Positions 22,853 to 32,128 of a DNA stretch of 64,000 bases are shown piece by piece. The translations under genes and the position numbers were made by a program. Position 1 is the first letter of the stretch, and every line of letters begins with the position of its first letter. Origin of the DNA: Aliivibrio fischeri ATCC 7744 = JCM 18803 = DSM 507 (GTDB lineage: Bacteria; Pseudomonadota; Gammaproteobacteria; Enterobacterales; Vibrionaceae); NCBI RefSeq assembly GCF_023983475.1, contig NZ_CP092712.1:2906860-2970859 (forward strand), read 5' to 3'. The notes below the pieces were generated by a model. That model made no database searches. It worked only from the letters and a program-made list of their open reading frames with translations, and was not told where the DNA came from.

Positions 22853-23800
22853 TTGAATAAACCATTACGCATTATTTTTGCGGGCACGCCCGATTTCGCG
22901 GCTCGCCATTTGTCAGCACTTATCGACTCTCACCATGAAGTGATTGGCGTATATACTCAACCAGATCGCCCTGCGGGTCGTGGTAAAAAGCTAACGGCAA
23001 GCCCAGTAAAAGAACTGGCGCTTGAGCACAATATCCCAGTGTTCCAGCCTGAAAACTTTAAGAGTGACGAAGCAAAACAAGAACTGGCTGACCAAAATGC
23101 AGATTTAATGGTTGTGGTTGCTTATGGCTTATTGCTACCACAAGCGGTGTTAGATACACCAAGGCTGGGTTGCATTAACGTTCATGGTTCTATTCTTCCT
23201 CGCTGGCGTGGTGCTGCACCTATTCAACGCTCTATTTGGGCAGGTGACGCCGAGACTGGCGTAACCATCATGCAAATGGATATTGGTTTAGATACTGGCG
23301 ATATGCTGAAGATTGCAACTTTGCCTATCGAAGCAACCGATACAAGCGCCTCAATGTACGACAAATTAGCTGAACTAGGTCCAATCGCTTTAGTTGATTG
23401 TTTATCTGATATTGCTGATGGCTCTGCTATTGCACAAAAACAAGATGATGAACTGGCTAATTACGCGAAAAAACTAAGCAAAGAAGAAGCAAAGATTGAT
23501 TGGACAATGGATGCAATTGCTATTGAACGCTGTGTTCGTGCTTTTAACCCATGGCCAATGAGTCACTTCTCTGTTGAAGATAAAGCCATTAAAGTATGGC
23601 AATCTCGTGTTGAAAGCTATACCGGAGATGCAACACCAGGCACCATTATCCAAGCGGATAAAACGGGCATTTATGTTGCGACAGGTTCAGATGCAATTGT
23701 CTTCGAACAATTGCAAGTACCTGGAAAAAAAGCAATGGGCGTTCAAGATATTTTGAATTCTCGCAAAGAATGGTTTGAAGTGGGTAATACCCTTAACTAA
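22853..23800 (+). CDS. fmt: Methionyl-tRNA formyltransferase
   Basis: 315 aa (E. coli 315). The N-terminal formyltransferase domain has [29 protein letters not shown], and the catalytic [15 protein letters not shown] and DIGLDTGD motifs. The C-terminal domain has [11 protein letters not shown] and AFNPWPMS. It formylates initiator Met-tRNA using 10-formyl-THF. It starts at TTG 22853, preceded by CGAGG; no in-frame ATG fits the family N terminus. It follows def, and a double hairpin separates it from rsmB. Confidence 0.96.
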   Translation: MNKPLRIIFAGTPDFAARHLSALIDSHHEVIGVYTQPDRPAGRGKKLTASPVKELALEHNIPVFQPENFKSDEAKQELADQNADLMVVVAYGLLLPQAVLDTPRLGCINVHGSILPRWRGAAPIQRSIWAGDAETGVTIMQMDIGLDTGDMLKIATLPIEATDTSASMYDKLAELGPIALVDCLSDIADGSAIAQKQDDELANYAKKLSKEEAKIDWTMDAIAIERCVRAFNPWPMSHFSVEDKAIKVWQSRVESYTGDATPGTIIQADKTGIYVATGSDAIVFEQLQVPGKKAMGVQDILNSRKEWFEVGNTLN

Positions 23801-23819
23801 TTCTTCAAAAATATAAAAA

Positions 23820-23880
23820 GGTGGCATAATTGCCACCTTCGTTTTTAAATGGCAAATATCGTATTTGCCTTTTTATTTTT
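23820..23880 (+). terminator. Tandem hairpins between fmt and rsmB
   Basis: First, GGTGGCA-TAAT-TGCCACC (23820-23837), followed by TTCGTTTTT. Second, GGCAAATA-TCG-TATTTGCC (23851-23869), followed by a T-tract to 23880. Both look like intrinsic terminators, which argues that the rsmB start at 23905 is right and that rsmB-trkA-trkH has its own promoter or relies on read-through. Confidence 0.75.
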
Positions 23881-23904
23881 GCCAACCATATTTTAGGTGA
23901 TGAC

Positions 23905-25185
23905 ATGAACGTTCGTGCTGCGGCAGCCAAAGTTATTTATCAAGTTGTCGATCAGGGTCATTCTCTCTCTTCAGCGCTTCCAAAAGCTCAATCTGAGATC
24001 AAACCTCGTGACCAAGCTTTACTGCAAGAGATCTGCTATGGCGTACTGCGCTTTCTTCCTCGTTTAGAGTCTGTTGCTCAATCATTAATGGATAAGCCAT
24101 TAAAGGGAAAACAACGAGTATTCCATCATCTAATTCTTGTGGGTATTTACCAACTGAGTTTCATGCGTATTCCTGCACACGCAGCAGTAGCGGAAACTGT
24201 TGAAGGTACAAAGAATTTAAAAGGTCCAAAACTACGTGGACTGATCAACGCGGTATTACGTAATTATCAACGTAGCCAAGAAGAATTGGATGCAAAATCA
24301 GTAAGCCATGACTCAGGTAAATATGGTCATCCGGGCTGGTTATTGAAAATGCTACAACAAGCCTACCCAGAACAATGGGAAACTATTGTTGAAGCCAATA
24401 ATAGTAAAGCACCAATGTGGCTACGTGTTAATAGCCAACACCACACTCGTGATGAATATATAGCTCTACTTGAAAAAGAAGAAATCAGCGTTACGCCACA
24501 CAGCCAAGCAACAGATGCTCTGTTATTAGATAAAGCGCGTGATGTATATACTCTTCCTGGCTTTGAACAAGGTTGGGTATCGGTACAAGATGCAGCAGCT
24601 CAATTATCAGCAGAGTACCTACAACCTCAAAATGGCGAATTAATTCTTGATTGCTGTGCGGCTCCTGGTGGTAAAACAGCGCACATTTTAGAACGCACAC
24701 AAGATACAAATGTGGTTGCTATTGATTGTGATGAAACACGTTTAAAACGAGTTTATGAAAACTTAGAGCGTTTAAACCTTAAAGCACAAGTTATTTGTGG
24801 TGATGCACGCCACCCAGAAGAATGGTGGAAAGGCGAACAGTTTGACCGCATTTTATTGGACGCACCTTGTTCTGCAACAGGGGTTATTCGTCGTCACCCA
24901 GACATCAAGTGGTTACGTCGCTCTGAAGACATTAAAGCATTGGCTGAACTGCAAAGTGAAATCTTTGATGCCATGTGGTTACAGTTAAAATCTGGCGGCA
25001 CCATGGTTTATGCGACTTGTTCAATTACGCCTTTAGAAAACTGCGATCAAGTAAAAACGTTTTTAGCACGTACAAGTGATGCAACATTAATTGATAATAC
25101 AGATCCTGAAAAACCAGGACGTCAAATTCTTCCAGGTGAAGAGAATATGGACGGCTTCTATTACGCTGTTCTACAAAAAGCCTAA
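23905..25185 (+). CDS. rsmB: 16S rRNA (cytosine-967-C5)-methyltransferase
   Basis: 426 aa (E. coli 429). An N-terminal NusB-like RNA-binding domain (to about residue 140, [17 protein letters not shown] onward) is followed by a SAM-dependent methyltransferase domain with [15 protein letters not shown], the DAPCSATG motif and the catalytic-cysteine motif [11 protein letters not shown]. It methylates C967 of 16S rRNA. ATG 23905 is chosen because the upstream part of the open frame runs through terminator hairpins. trkA follows 24 bp later. Confidence 0.95.
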   Translation: MNVRAAAAKVIYQVVDQGHSLSSALPKAQSEIKPRDQALLQEICYGVLRFLPRLESVAQSLMDKPLKGKQRVFHHLILVGIYQLSFMRIPAHAAVAETVEGTKNLKGPKLRGLINAVLRNYQRSQEELDAKSVSHDSGKYGHPGWLLKMLQQAYPEQWETIVEANNSKAPMWLRVNSQHHTRDEYIALLEKEEISVTPHSQATDALLLDKARDVYTLPGFEQGWVSVQDAAAQLSAEYLQPQNGELILDCCAAPGGKTAHILERTQDTNVVAIDCDETRLKRVYENLERLNLKAQVICGDARHPEEWWKGEQFDRILLDAPCSATGVIRRHPDIKWLRRSEDIKALAELQSEIFDAMWLQLKSGGTMVYATCSITPLENCDQVKTFLARTSDATLIDNTDPEKPGRQILPGEENMDGFYYAVLQKA

Positions 25186-25209
25186 TCGGAATACGAGCGA
25201 GCAAACGGT

Positions 25210-26586
25210 ATGAAAATCATCATCTTAGGTGCAGGTCAAGTAGGCGGCACATTAGCTGAGAACTTGGTGGGCGAAAACAACGATATTACGGTTGTAGATA
25301 AGAGTTCTGAACGACTGCGTGAGTTGCAAGATAAATACGATTTACGTGTAGTTCAAGGGTTTGCTAGTCACCCAGATACATTAAGAGAAGCCGGTGCACA
25401 AGATGCCGATATGTTAGTTGCCGTCACTAATTCCGACGAAACGAACATGATCGCCTGTCAAATTGCATTTACTGTATTTAATACACCAAACCGTATTGCT
25501 CGTATTCGTTCTCCTGAATATTTAAGAGAAAAAGAGCGCCTTTTCCAATCTGATGCGATTCCTGTTGATCATTTGATCGCACCAGAAGAACTAGTAACAG
25601 GATACATCGAACGCTTAATCGAATACCCAGGCGCGCTTCAGGTAGCCAGCTTTGCTGAGAAGAAAGTAAGTCTTGTTGCTGTTAAAGCCTATTATGGTGG
25701 CCCTCTAGTTGGTAATGCATTATCCGCACTTCGTGATCACATGCCTCATATTGATACTCGTGTTGCGGCTATTTTCCGTCAAGGCCGACCAATTCGTCCT
25801 CAGGGAACGACCGTTATCGAAGCTGACGATGAAGTATTCTTCGTTGCAGCAAGTAACCATATCCGTGCAGTAATGAGTGAGTTACAACGTTTAGAGCGCC
25901 CATACAAACGAATTATGATTGTTGGTGGCGGTAATATCGGCGCAGGTCTTGCGAGACGCTTAGAACAAAACTACAGCGTTAAACTGATTGAACGTAATAT
26001 GAAACGAGCAGAAGAGTTATCTGAACTGCTTGAAGAAAGCATTGTATTTTGTGGTGATGCTGCAGACCAAGAGCTACTCAGTGAAGAACACATAGATCAA
26101 GTTGATGTGTTCATCGCTGTCACTAATGAAGATGAAGCCAATATCATGTCAGCCATGCTAGCAAAACGCATGGGTGCTAAAAAAGTCATGGTATTGATTC
26201 AACGTGGCGCTTATGTGGATTTAGTACAGGGTGGCGTTATTGATGTGGCTATCTCACCACAACAAGCGACAATTTCAGCGCTATTAACGCATGTTCGTCG
26301 TGCTGATATCGTTAACGTATCATCTCTTCGTCGTGGTGCAGCCGAAGCGATTGAAGCCATTGCACATGGTGATGAAACCACATCAAAAGTCGTTGGTAGA
26401 GAAGTTCAAAACATAAAACTACCACCGGGCACAACCATTGGTGCAATTGTTCGAGGTGAAGAAGTATTAATCGCCCACGATAAGACCGTGATAGAGCAGG
26501 ATGATCACGTTGTTATGTTCCTAGTGGATAAGAAATACGTTCAGGATGTAGAACGCTTATTCCAACCGAGTCCGTTCTTCTTATAA
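25210..26586 (+). CDS. trkA: Trk potassium uptake regulatory subunit
   Basis: 458 aa (E. coli 458). Two tandem RCK units, each with a Rossmann NAD-binding half and a TrkA-C half. The nucleotide-binding glycine motifs are [15 protein letters not shown] (residues 4-18) and [17 protein letters not shown] (about 236-252). TrkA is the cytoplasmic NAD(H)/ATP-binding gate of the TrkH channel. trkH follows after 2 bp, so the whole system is encoded here. Confidence 0.96.
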   Translation: MKIIILGAGQVGGTLAENLVGENNDITVVDKSSERLRELQDKYDLRVVQGFASHPDTLREAGAQDADMLVAVTNSDETNMIACQIAFTVFNTPNRIARIRSPEYLREKERLFQSDAIPVDHLIAPEELVTGYIERLIEYPGALQVASFAEKKVSLVAVKAYYGGPLVGNALSALRDHMPHIDTRVAAIFRQGRPIRPQGTTVIEADDEVFFVAASNHIRAVMSELQRLERPYKRIMIVGGGNIGAGLARRLEQNYSVKLIERNMKRAEELSELLEESIVFCGDAADQELLSEEHIDQVDVFIAVTNEDEANIMSAMLAKRMGAKKVMVLIQRGAYVDLVQGGVIDVAISPQQATISALLTHVRRADIVNVSSLRRGAAEAIEAIAHGDETTSKVVGREVQNIKLPPGTTIGAIVRGEEVLIAHDKTVIEQDDHVVMFLVDKKYVQDVERLFQPSPFFL

Positions 26587-26588
26587 TT

Positions 26589-28034
26589 ATGGTTAACTAC
26601 AAACCGATCCTATTTGTAATAGGGCTTGTTTTATCAAAACTCGCCCTATTTATGTATATCCCGACACTCGTAGCACTGTTTACAGGTACTGGTGGTTTTA
26701 TCGAATTTGGACAAGCGGTTGCCATTACTCACATAGTGGCATTTGCTTGTTTAACTTTGGGCCGCAGCAAACAGTTTAAAATGAACGTGCGGGATATGTT
26801 TTTAATAACAACACTTGTGTGGACCATTGCAAGCGCTTTTGCCGCACTCCCTTTTGTGTTTATTAACCACATCAGCTTTACCGACGCTTACTTTGAAACC
26901 ATGTCAGGCATCACAACGACAGGTTCAACGGTGCTCAGTGGGTTAGATGATATGGCACCAAGCATTTTATTATGGCGTTCAACGCTACAGTGGCTAGGTG
27001 GTGTAGGCTTTATTGTAATGGCAGTAGCCATCTTACCTATGCTCAATGTCGGTGGTATGCGACTGTTCCAAACGGAATCTTCTGATTGGTCAGATAAAAG
27101 CGCCCCAAGAACCAAATATGTCGCCAAATACATAGTGAATGTATATTTAAGCTTAACGTTGCTGTGTTTCTTAAGCTATTTAGTGACAGGAATGACGCCG
27201 TTTGAAGCCATAAACCACGCATTTACCACGCTATCCACAGGAGGATATTCCACCTCAGATAGTTCAATGAATCGTTTTTCAAATAGCACTCACTGGGTAG
27301 CATCATTCTTTATGTTTGCAGGTGGTTTGCCTTTCTTACTCTTCATTCAAGTACTTAAAAAGCGCGATCCCAAAGTTCTCTTTAAAGATGCTCAGGTCGT
27401 TGGTTTTCTAAAATTAGTATTAATCACCAGCTTATTAGTTGCGATTTGGTTAGTGATTCATAATGACTATGCCATTATGGATGCGTTACGTGTCTCTGTG
27501 TTTAATATTGTTTCTGTTGTGACTACAACGGGTTTTGGTTTGGATGACTTTACATCGTGGGGGGCATTCCCTGCCATCATCTTTGCTTTTGTTATGTTAA
27601 CAGGTGCATGTTCAGGTTCCACTGCAGGTGGTATAAAAATCTTCCGATTCCAGATTGCATCAACCATGTTGAATAAACAGATGATGAAACTGATCCACCC
27701 ATCAGGGATCTTTGTTCAACGTTATAATGGCCGTCCAGTAACCGATGACATTGCACGTTCGGTTGTCGCTCTTGTCTTTACCTTCCTATTAACCATCATC
27801 ATTATCTCTGCGTTATTAGGTAGCTTAGGGCTTGATCCCGTAACGAGTATCACCAGTGCCGTTACTGCTGTTGCTAACGTAGGTCCAGGTATGGGGCATA
27901 TTGTTGGCCCAACAGGTAACTTTGCAACACTACCAGATACAGCAAAATGGATACTCAGCATTGGAATGTTGATGGGGCGATTAGAAATTTTAACCGTATT
28001 GGTTTTATTCTTCCCAGCCTTTTGGAAGGGTTAA
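26589..28034 (+). CDS. trkH: Trk potassium transporter, membrane subunit
   Basis: 481 aa with about ten membrane helices. The four pore-loop selectivity segments of the SKT superfamily are visible: ITTTGSTVLSG, STGGYST, TTTGFGLDDF and VANVGPGMG. It imports K+ and is gated by TrkA. The gene starts 2 bp after trkA and ends at a strong terminator. E. coli encodes two such subunits (TrkH and TrkG); the trkA-linked form here corresponds to the Vibrio TrkH. Confidence 0.95.
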   Translation: MVNYKPILFVIGLVLSKLALFMYIPTLVALFTGTGGFIEFGQAVAITHIVAFACLTLGRSKQFKMNVRDMFLITTLVWTIASAFAALPFVFINHISFTDAYFETMSGITTTGSTVLSGLDDMAPSILLWRSTLQWLGGVGFIVMAVAILPMLNVGGMRLFQTESSDWSDKSAPRTKYVAKYIVNVYLSLTLLCFLSYLVTGMTPFEAINHAFTTLSTGGYSTSDSSMNRFSNSTHWVASFFMFAGGLPFLLFIQVLKKRDPKVLFKDAQVVGFLKLVLITSLLVAIWLVIHNDYAIMDALRVSVFNIVSVVTTTGFGLDDFTSWGAFPAIIFAFVMLTGACSGSTAGGIKIFRFQIASTMLNKQMMKLIHPSGIFVQRYNGRPVTDDIARSVVALVFTFLLTIIIISALLGSLGLDPVTSITSAVTAVANVGPGMGHIVGPTGNFATLPDTAKWILSIGMLMGRLEILTVLVLFFPAFWKG

Positions 28035-28047
28035 CGCAGTAACAATG

Positions 28048-28081
28048 AAAAATGGCCTAGTATTTCTACTAGGCCATTTTT
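28048..28081. terminator. Bidirectional terminator between trkH and trhA
   Basis: A 15-bp stem, AAAAATGGCCTAGTA (28048-28062) and TACTAGGCCATTTTT (28067-28081), with loop TTTC. It can end trkH on the plus strand and trhA on the minus strand. Confidence 0.9.
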
Positions 28082-28085
28082 ATTT

Positions 28086-28733
28086 CTAAACTGGCTTTAC
28101 GTAATAATAAATCGACAAGAATTGAGTAACACAGCCACCTAATACAAATAAGTGCCAAATAGCATGGTTGTATGGGATCTTTTTAGCGACATAAAAAATA
28201 ACCCCTAAAGAATAAATTACGCCACCAAGTCCCAATAAAATCACGCCATTAATATCAATATGAATAACCAATTGATACACAGCAATCACTGATAACCATC
28301 CCATTATGAGATAAGTAATTAGCGACAATTTTTTAAATCGATATACAAATACAATTTTTCCAATAATGCCAATAAGCGCAATAGCCCAAATCACACCCAT
28401 CAACCAGTAGGCTAATGGTGTTCTCAAGCTCACCAATAAATAGGGCGTATAGCTACCCGCAATCAAAAGAAAAATCGCACAATGATCCAAGGTTTTTAAT
28501 AATCTTTTCGCTTTAGGTGCGGCAATAGAATGGTAAAGCGTCGACGCTAAAAAAAGTAAAATAATACTCGCACCATAAACAGACATACTGGTTATGGTTA
28601 GCCAATCCGCATTAGCTGCATTGGCTTTTAAAAGCAATAAGATTAAAGCAACAACACCAAAAACCATCCCTAAAGCATGGCTTAAACTGTTCGCTAATTC
28701 TTCTTTTTTGGAATATGGAGCGGAGGTAGGCAT
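28086..28733 (-). CDS. trhA: Hemolysin III / PAQR family membrane protein
   Basis: 215 aa with seven predicted membrane helices. The conserved metal-site pattern is visible: SLSHALG near the N terminus, ASTLYHS in the second helix, [15 protein letters not shown] in the third and [11 protein letters not shown] near the C terminus. E. coli YqfA/TrhA belongs to this family and has been linked to membrane energetics. Despite the family name there is no evidence here for haemolysis. It is monocistronic, with a terminator just downstream. Confidence 0.88.
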   Translation of the reverse strand: MPTSAPYSKKEELANSLSHALGMVFGVVALILLLLKANAANADWLTITSMSVYGASIILLFLASTLYHSIAAPKAKRLLKTLDHCAIFLLIAGSYTPYLLVSLRTPLAYWLMGVIWAIALIGIIGKIVFVYRFKKLSLITYLIMGWLSVIAVYQLVIHIDINGVILLGLGGVIYSLGVIFYVAKKIPYNHAIWHLFVLGGCVTQFLSIYYYVKPV

Positions 28734-28769
28734 AATTATCTCATAGAGTGATTACTCGATAAGATCAGT

Positions 28770-28817
28770 ATGACACATTTAAGCGTACAGTTGTAAGCTT
28801 AAATGTGTCATTTTTTC
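28770..28817 (+). terminator. Hairpin with T-tract on the plus strand, no plus-strand gene upstream
   Basis: ATGACACATTTAAGC (28770-28784) and GCTTAAATGTGTCAT (28797-28811), a 15-bp perfect stem with a 12-nt loop, followed on the plus strand by TTTTTT. The neighbouring genes on both sides (trhA and the Spo0M-like gene) are on the minus strand, for which there is no T-tract after the stem. It could end an unannotated plus-strand transcript or serve as a weak minus-strand terminator. Confidence 0.55.
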
Positions 28818-28831
28818 ATCAAATTTATCAA

Positions 28832-29620
28832 TTAAGTGGTTTGATTTAAGAAATCAATTACTTGCTTTCCTGCTTCTTCTGGCGTTAAGCGGGTTGGTAG
28901 GCTTAATTTTCTTTTTAACTCACCACGTCCAAGCATTGAGGATAATAAACCTAACGCACCACCTTTATGCCTTCTGTCTATCTCAAACCATAATTGCAGC
29001 TCATCCGCTGTTCTATGAGCAATCATTTCAAGTTCTCGCCAACTACCATGATAAGGGCCATCAAAAGGCACAAACTCAAACTCTTGCACAAAAGGTAAAT
29101 CAAACCCTTTAACGTGCTCACATTCAACCTGACGGATCCGCAAGCCTTCAGTTTCTAAAGCGGTTAATACACCATCAAAGATATCATCAGGACGAACAGT
29201 AATAGGGTCTTTATCTGTTGGATCTAAACCAAGAGAAATATCTAACCCTGTTTGAACCCACACTTTGGCATCCCCAATCGTAATTGGTGTATTTAGTGGG
29301 AGATCCAATTCCAATTCAAATTTACGTTCTTGCTTTGGCTCTATCGTAAATGCATAAGGCAAACTCCAATCCGCCAGCACATGAGTTTGCTTAATAATTT
29401 GGGTTTGTGAGCCATTTTCACTTTTACGATGAACTTCTTTTTTGTACTGACAACATAATTTCAAATCAATATTATCAATATCTTGAGCCGTTGCACCGCC
29501 AGTAACTTCAATAGTTACTTGAGCTTTTTGCCCTGGTATCAAAACTTCATGGTGAATGATCGTATCCACATTTGCAGAACCAATGCCTAATGACGCTAAC
29601 GTTTTTTTAAAAAAAGACAT
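28832..29620 (-). CDS. Spo0M-like sporulation-control family protein
   Basis: 262 aa. It begins MSFFKKTLASLGIGSANVDT and has the arrestin-like beta-sandwich pattern of the Spo0M family (HEVLIPGQKAQVTIEVTGG, WSLPYAFTIEPKQERKFELELDL, EFEFVP). The C-terminal portion has GGALGLLSSMLGRGELKRK. Spo0M in Bacillus affects sporulation, but this organism does not sporulate; in gammaproteobacteria the role is unknown. It is a single gene, with its own ribosome-binding site (AGGAGATAAAA) before ATG 29620. Confidence 0.82.
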   Translation of the reverse strand: MSFFKKTLASLGIGSANVDTIIHHEVLIPGQKAQVTIEVTGGATAQDIDNIDLKLCCQYKKEVHRKSENGSQTQIIKQTHVLADWSLPYAFTIEPKQERKFELELDLPLNTPITIGDAKVWVQTGLDISLGLDPTDKDPITVRPDDIFDGVLTALETEGLRIRQVECEHVKGFDLPFVQEFEFVPFDGPYHGSWRELEMIAHRTADELQLWFEIDRRHKGGALGLLSSMLGRGELKRKLSLPTRLTPEEAGKQVIDFLNQTT

Positions 29621-29747
29621 TTTTATCTCCTAACCAATCCATGTTTTATACTCTTATTATTGCTCAGTTATCATAATTACGCTGAGATGCACCTCGACTA
29701 ATTGACAGTTTATGTTACCCTTATAGGGTGTTTTTTAAACACATAAT

Positions 29748-29860
29748 CCTGACTATTTATTTGGATTGGCGAAAGCTAAAAAGAGTTTCACCTTGATGTA
29801 ACTCATAAATAGTTAGGTCATTAATTTGGCCAAGGAAGTGCCTGACTATAGAGATAGATA
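29748..29860 (+). promoter_or_regulatory. Candidate structured leader with mutually exclusive pairings
   Basis: Three related elements precede the 55-aa gene. CCTGACTATTTAT (29748-29760) can pair over 13 bp with ATAAATAGTTAGG (29805-29817). The same central element can instead pair over 9 bp with a second CCTGACTAT (29841-29849), which abuts the probable Shine-Dalgarno (GAGAT, 29851-29855). Inside the first stem sits TTGGC-GAAA-GCTAA (29761-29774), a GNRA-tetraloop hairpin. Upstream are a dyad ACCCT-TAT-AGGGT (29717-29729) and GTGTTT-TTT-AAACAC (29728-29742). The architecture resembles a translational riboswitch or attenuator; no known class was recognised. Confidence 0.5.
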
Positions 29861-30028
29861 ATGCGTCCTATGACTGTCAGGTTCTCACGCTCTGCTTCAA
29901 CACATAGCGTGGATCGTCGTCGCAGCCACTTTGTAAAAGTAGCTGTTGCGAAAAAGAACGTACCTGAAATGACTTTAGTGGTTTCAGAAAAAACAGAAAC
30001 TGAAAAAGAAGTTTCATGTGCGGCATAA
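29861..30028 (+). CDS. Unrecognised 55-aa small protein
   Basis: A short open frame from ATG 29861 to TAA 30026-30028. The first half is strongly basic (MRPMTVRFSRSAS...VDRRRSHFVKVAVAKKN) and the second half acidic (EKTETEKEVSCAA). I do not recognise the protein. Support for it being real: a ribosome-binding-like GAGAT 5 bp upstream, a good intrinsic terminator directly after the stop, and an elaborate candidate leader before it. There is no signal peptide or membrane segment. It could also be a structured RNA in which the frame is incidental. Confidence 0.6.
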   Translation: MRPMTVRFSRSASTHSVDRRRSHFVKVAVAKKNVPEMTLVVSEKTETEKEVSCAA

Positions 30029-30031
30029 TTT

Positions 30032-30067
30032 AAAAGCGTAGCCTATTGGTTGCGCTTTTTCTTTTTT
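30032..30067 (+). terminator. Terminator after the 55-aa gene
   Basis: AAAAGCGTAGCC (30032-30043), loop TATT, GGTTGCGCTTTT (30048-30059), with two G-U wobble pairs, followed by TCTTTTTT. It starts 3 bp after the stop codon. Confidence 0.85.
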
Positions 30068-30178
30068 AAAAAGCACTTTTTTCTACATGAGAATCCGATC
30101 ATTTACTTACTCTAACTGGTATTAACATCCCTTATAACTGATATATACTAACCCTAATAATTATAAGGAGAATGCTCA

Positions 30179-30442
30179 ATGAAATGTCACCGCGTAAATG
30201 AATTAATCGAATTAATTCACCCTGAATGGAAAAAAGAACCAGAACTCAATCTTATGCAGTTTATTGTAAAACTTGCAGAAGAAACAAAATATGAAGGTAA
30301 GTTAGAAGACCTTACTGATGATGTTCTAATCTATCATCTAAAAATGCGAAATAGCGAAAAAACAGAAATGATCCCAGGTCTTGCTAAAGACCAAGAAGAT
30401 GATTTTAAAACCGCAATTCTAAAAGCTCGTGGGATTTTATAA
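30179..30442 (+). CDS. yihD: YihD family protein (DUF1040)
   Basis: 87 aa, closely patterned on E. coli YihD (89 aa): [40 protein letters not shown] and the C-terminal [14 protein letters not shown]. The function is unknown. AAGGAG precedes ATG 30179. The yihD / srkA / dsbA / yihG neighbourhood is also found in E. coli; here ccoG sits between yihD and srkA. Confidence 0.92.
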   Translation: MKCHRVNELIELIHPEWKKEPELNLMQFIVKLAEETKYEGKLEDLTDDVLIYHLKMRNSEKTEMIPGLAKDQEDDFKTAILKARGIL

Positions 30443-30653
30443 GTAACTCACCATGCTATGATCTGGTTTGTCACCGAACCAGATCGGTTTCATATCAAAT
30501 AAAACACACTTTTTTAACTAAATTTGAACCTTCTTACGTATTCCTTTTAGTCATCAGGCTATAATTCATCCGCAATGTCATCTAGTTACCAAGTAAAAAA
30601 TAATGCTCAACATTACTCACTTGGTACCATAATAATAATATTTAGGAAGAATA

Positions 30654-32072
30654 ATGAGTCAGGAAAAAATAGACATCAAGGATGTGACTCCAAAGCAATT
30701 TAACCCTAAGACCCATAAATCCAGTAGTGATCGCTTTAATCCAAGCTCTGGAATTTATGTTCGTCAAAGCAAAGGAACCTTCCAGAAATTGCGCCGCTAT
30801 GGAGCATGGTTTCTGCTTGCCTTATTTATTCTCACTCCTTGGATTTCCTTTGGTGACCGCCAAGCTATTTTACTCGATATTGGAAATCAGCAGTTTAGCT
30901 TCTTTAGTACGACTCTTTTCCCTCAAGACCTGACTCTTCTCGCGCTTCTTTTTGTGATAGCGGCCTTCGGGTTGTTTTTTATCACCACTTTTTTAGGACG
31001 AGTATGGTGTGGTTATTTATGTCCGCAAACCGTTTGGACTTTCATGTACATTTGGTTTGAAGAAAAATTAGAAGGGTCAGCTAACAAACGTCGTAAACAA
31101 GACCAAATGAAAATGACATCAAACTTGTTTCTTCGAAAGACACTCAAACACCTTGCATGGATTGTTATCGCCATTGCAACAGGCATTACTTTTGTCGGTT
31201 ATTTTGTTCCTGTAAAAGAACTCGTTGTTGATTTTTTTACCTTAAATAGTGATTTTTTACCTGCATTTTGGGTTCTTTTCTTTGCTGGCTGTACTTATGG
31301 AAACGCAGGGTGGATGCGTTCCATCGTTTGTTTGCATATGTGCCCTTACGCTCGTTTCCAGTCAGCCATGTTTGATAAAGACACTTATATTGTTGGTTAT
31401 GATCCAAAACGAGGAGAAGCTCGTGGCCCTCGTTCACGCAAAAAAAATCCAAAAGAATTAGGATTAGGCGACTGTATTGACTGTAATTTATGTGTGCAGG
31501 TCTGTCCGACTGGTATTGATATTCGTGATGGTCTGCAATATGAATGCATTAACTGTGGCGCTTGTATTGATGCGTGTAACGAAACCATGGATAAGATGAA
31601 ATATGACAAAAACCTTATCAGCTATACCACTGAACATAAATTAGCAGGACATAAAACTCATGTTCTGCGTCCAAAGTTAATTGGTTATGGCGTCGTTATG
31701 TTGCTGATGATAGGGCTATTTATCACTCAAATAGCAACGGTAGAACCTATGGGACTAGATGTTTTACGCGATAGAAACCAGTTAGCAAGAATCAGCAGTT
31801 CAGGTTTAATTGAGAATACTTACACCTTAAAAATCATTAATAAAACCCAACAAACTCAACAATACGAACTCAATGTAACAGGCATTGATAATCTCACTTG
31901 GTATGGAGCACAACGAGTGAATGTCAAAGCTGGTGAGGTATTAAGCTTACCGATGAGCTTAGGAGCAAGTGAAACCGAATTAAATAAAACCATCACAACA
32001 ATTGAATTTGAAATAACGAATTCTGATGGCCAAGTGATAAAAGCTGAAAGTCGATTCTTTAAAAAGCTATAA
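30654..32072 (+). CDS. ccoG: Cytochrome c oxidase accessory protein CcoG (FixG/RdxA)
   Basis: 472 aa. Membrane helices at about residues 45-62, 87-110, 165-185, 200-218 and 342-360 surround the CGYLCPQTVW motif. Two dicluster [4Fe-4S] binding motifs follow (DCIDCNLCVQVCPTGIDI and CINCGACIDACNETM). The C-terminal about 110 residues form a periplasmic immunoglobulin-like domain. CcoG is needed for copper handling in cbb3-type oxidase assembly and is usually next to ccoNOPQ; here it stands alone among yihD, srkA and dsbA. No FNR box was seen upstream. Confidence 0.92.
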   Translation: MSQEKIDIKDVTPKQFNPKTHKSSSDRFNPSSGIYVRQSKGTFQKLRRYGAWFLLALFILTPWISFGDRQAILLDIGNQQFSFFSTTLFPQDLTLLALLFVIAAFGLFFITTFLGRVWCGYLCPQTVWTFMYIWFEEKLEGSANKRRKQDQMKMTSNLFLRKTLKHLAWIVIAIATGITFVGYFVPVKELVVDFFTLNSDFLPAFWVLFFAGCTYGNAGWMRSIVCLHMCPYARFQSAMFDKDTYIVGYDPKRGEARGPRSRKKNPKELGLGDCIDCNLCVQVCPTGIDIRDGLQYECINCGACIDACNETMDKMKYDKNLISYTTEHKLAGHKTHVLRPKLIGYGVVMLLMIGLFITQIATVEPMGLDVLRDRNQLARISSSGLIENTYTLKIINKTQQTQQYELNVTGIDNLTWYGAQRVNVKAGEVLSLPMSLGASETELNKTITTIEFEITNSDGQVIKAESRFFKKL

Positions 32073-32090
32073 TCACCTTATTATTGACAC

Positions 32091-32116
32091 AAAAGGCTCA
32101 TGATGAGCCTTTTTTA
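32091..32116 (+). terminator. Terminator between ccoG and srkA
   Basis: AAAAGGCTCA (32091-32100), loop TGA, TGAGCCTTTT (32104-32113) and further Ts. It begins 18 bp after the ccoG stop. Confidence 0.88.
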
Positions 32117-32128
32117 TTGAGAATGACT

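Noticed and set aside
23830..23904. Longer RsmB starting at 23830
   Set aside because: The extra codons run through two terminator hairpins, and the family N terminus matches the ATG at 23905.
29741..29817. Purine-type riboswitch before the 55-aa gene
   Set aside because: The segment has superficial similarity (ATAATCCT and AGTTTCACC), but the paired stem and loop-loop contacts of the purine aptamer cannot be placed, and the downstream gene is not a purine gene.
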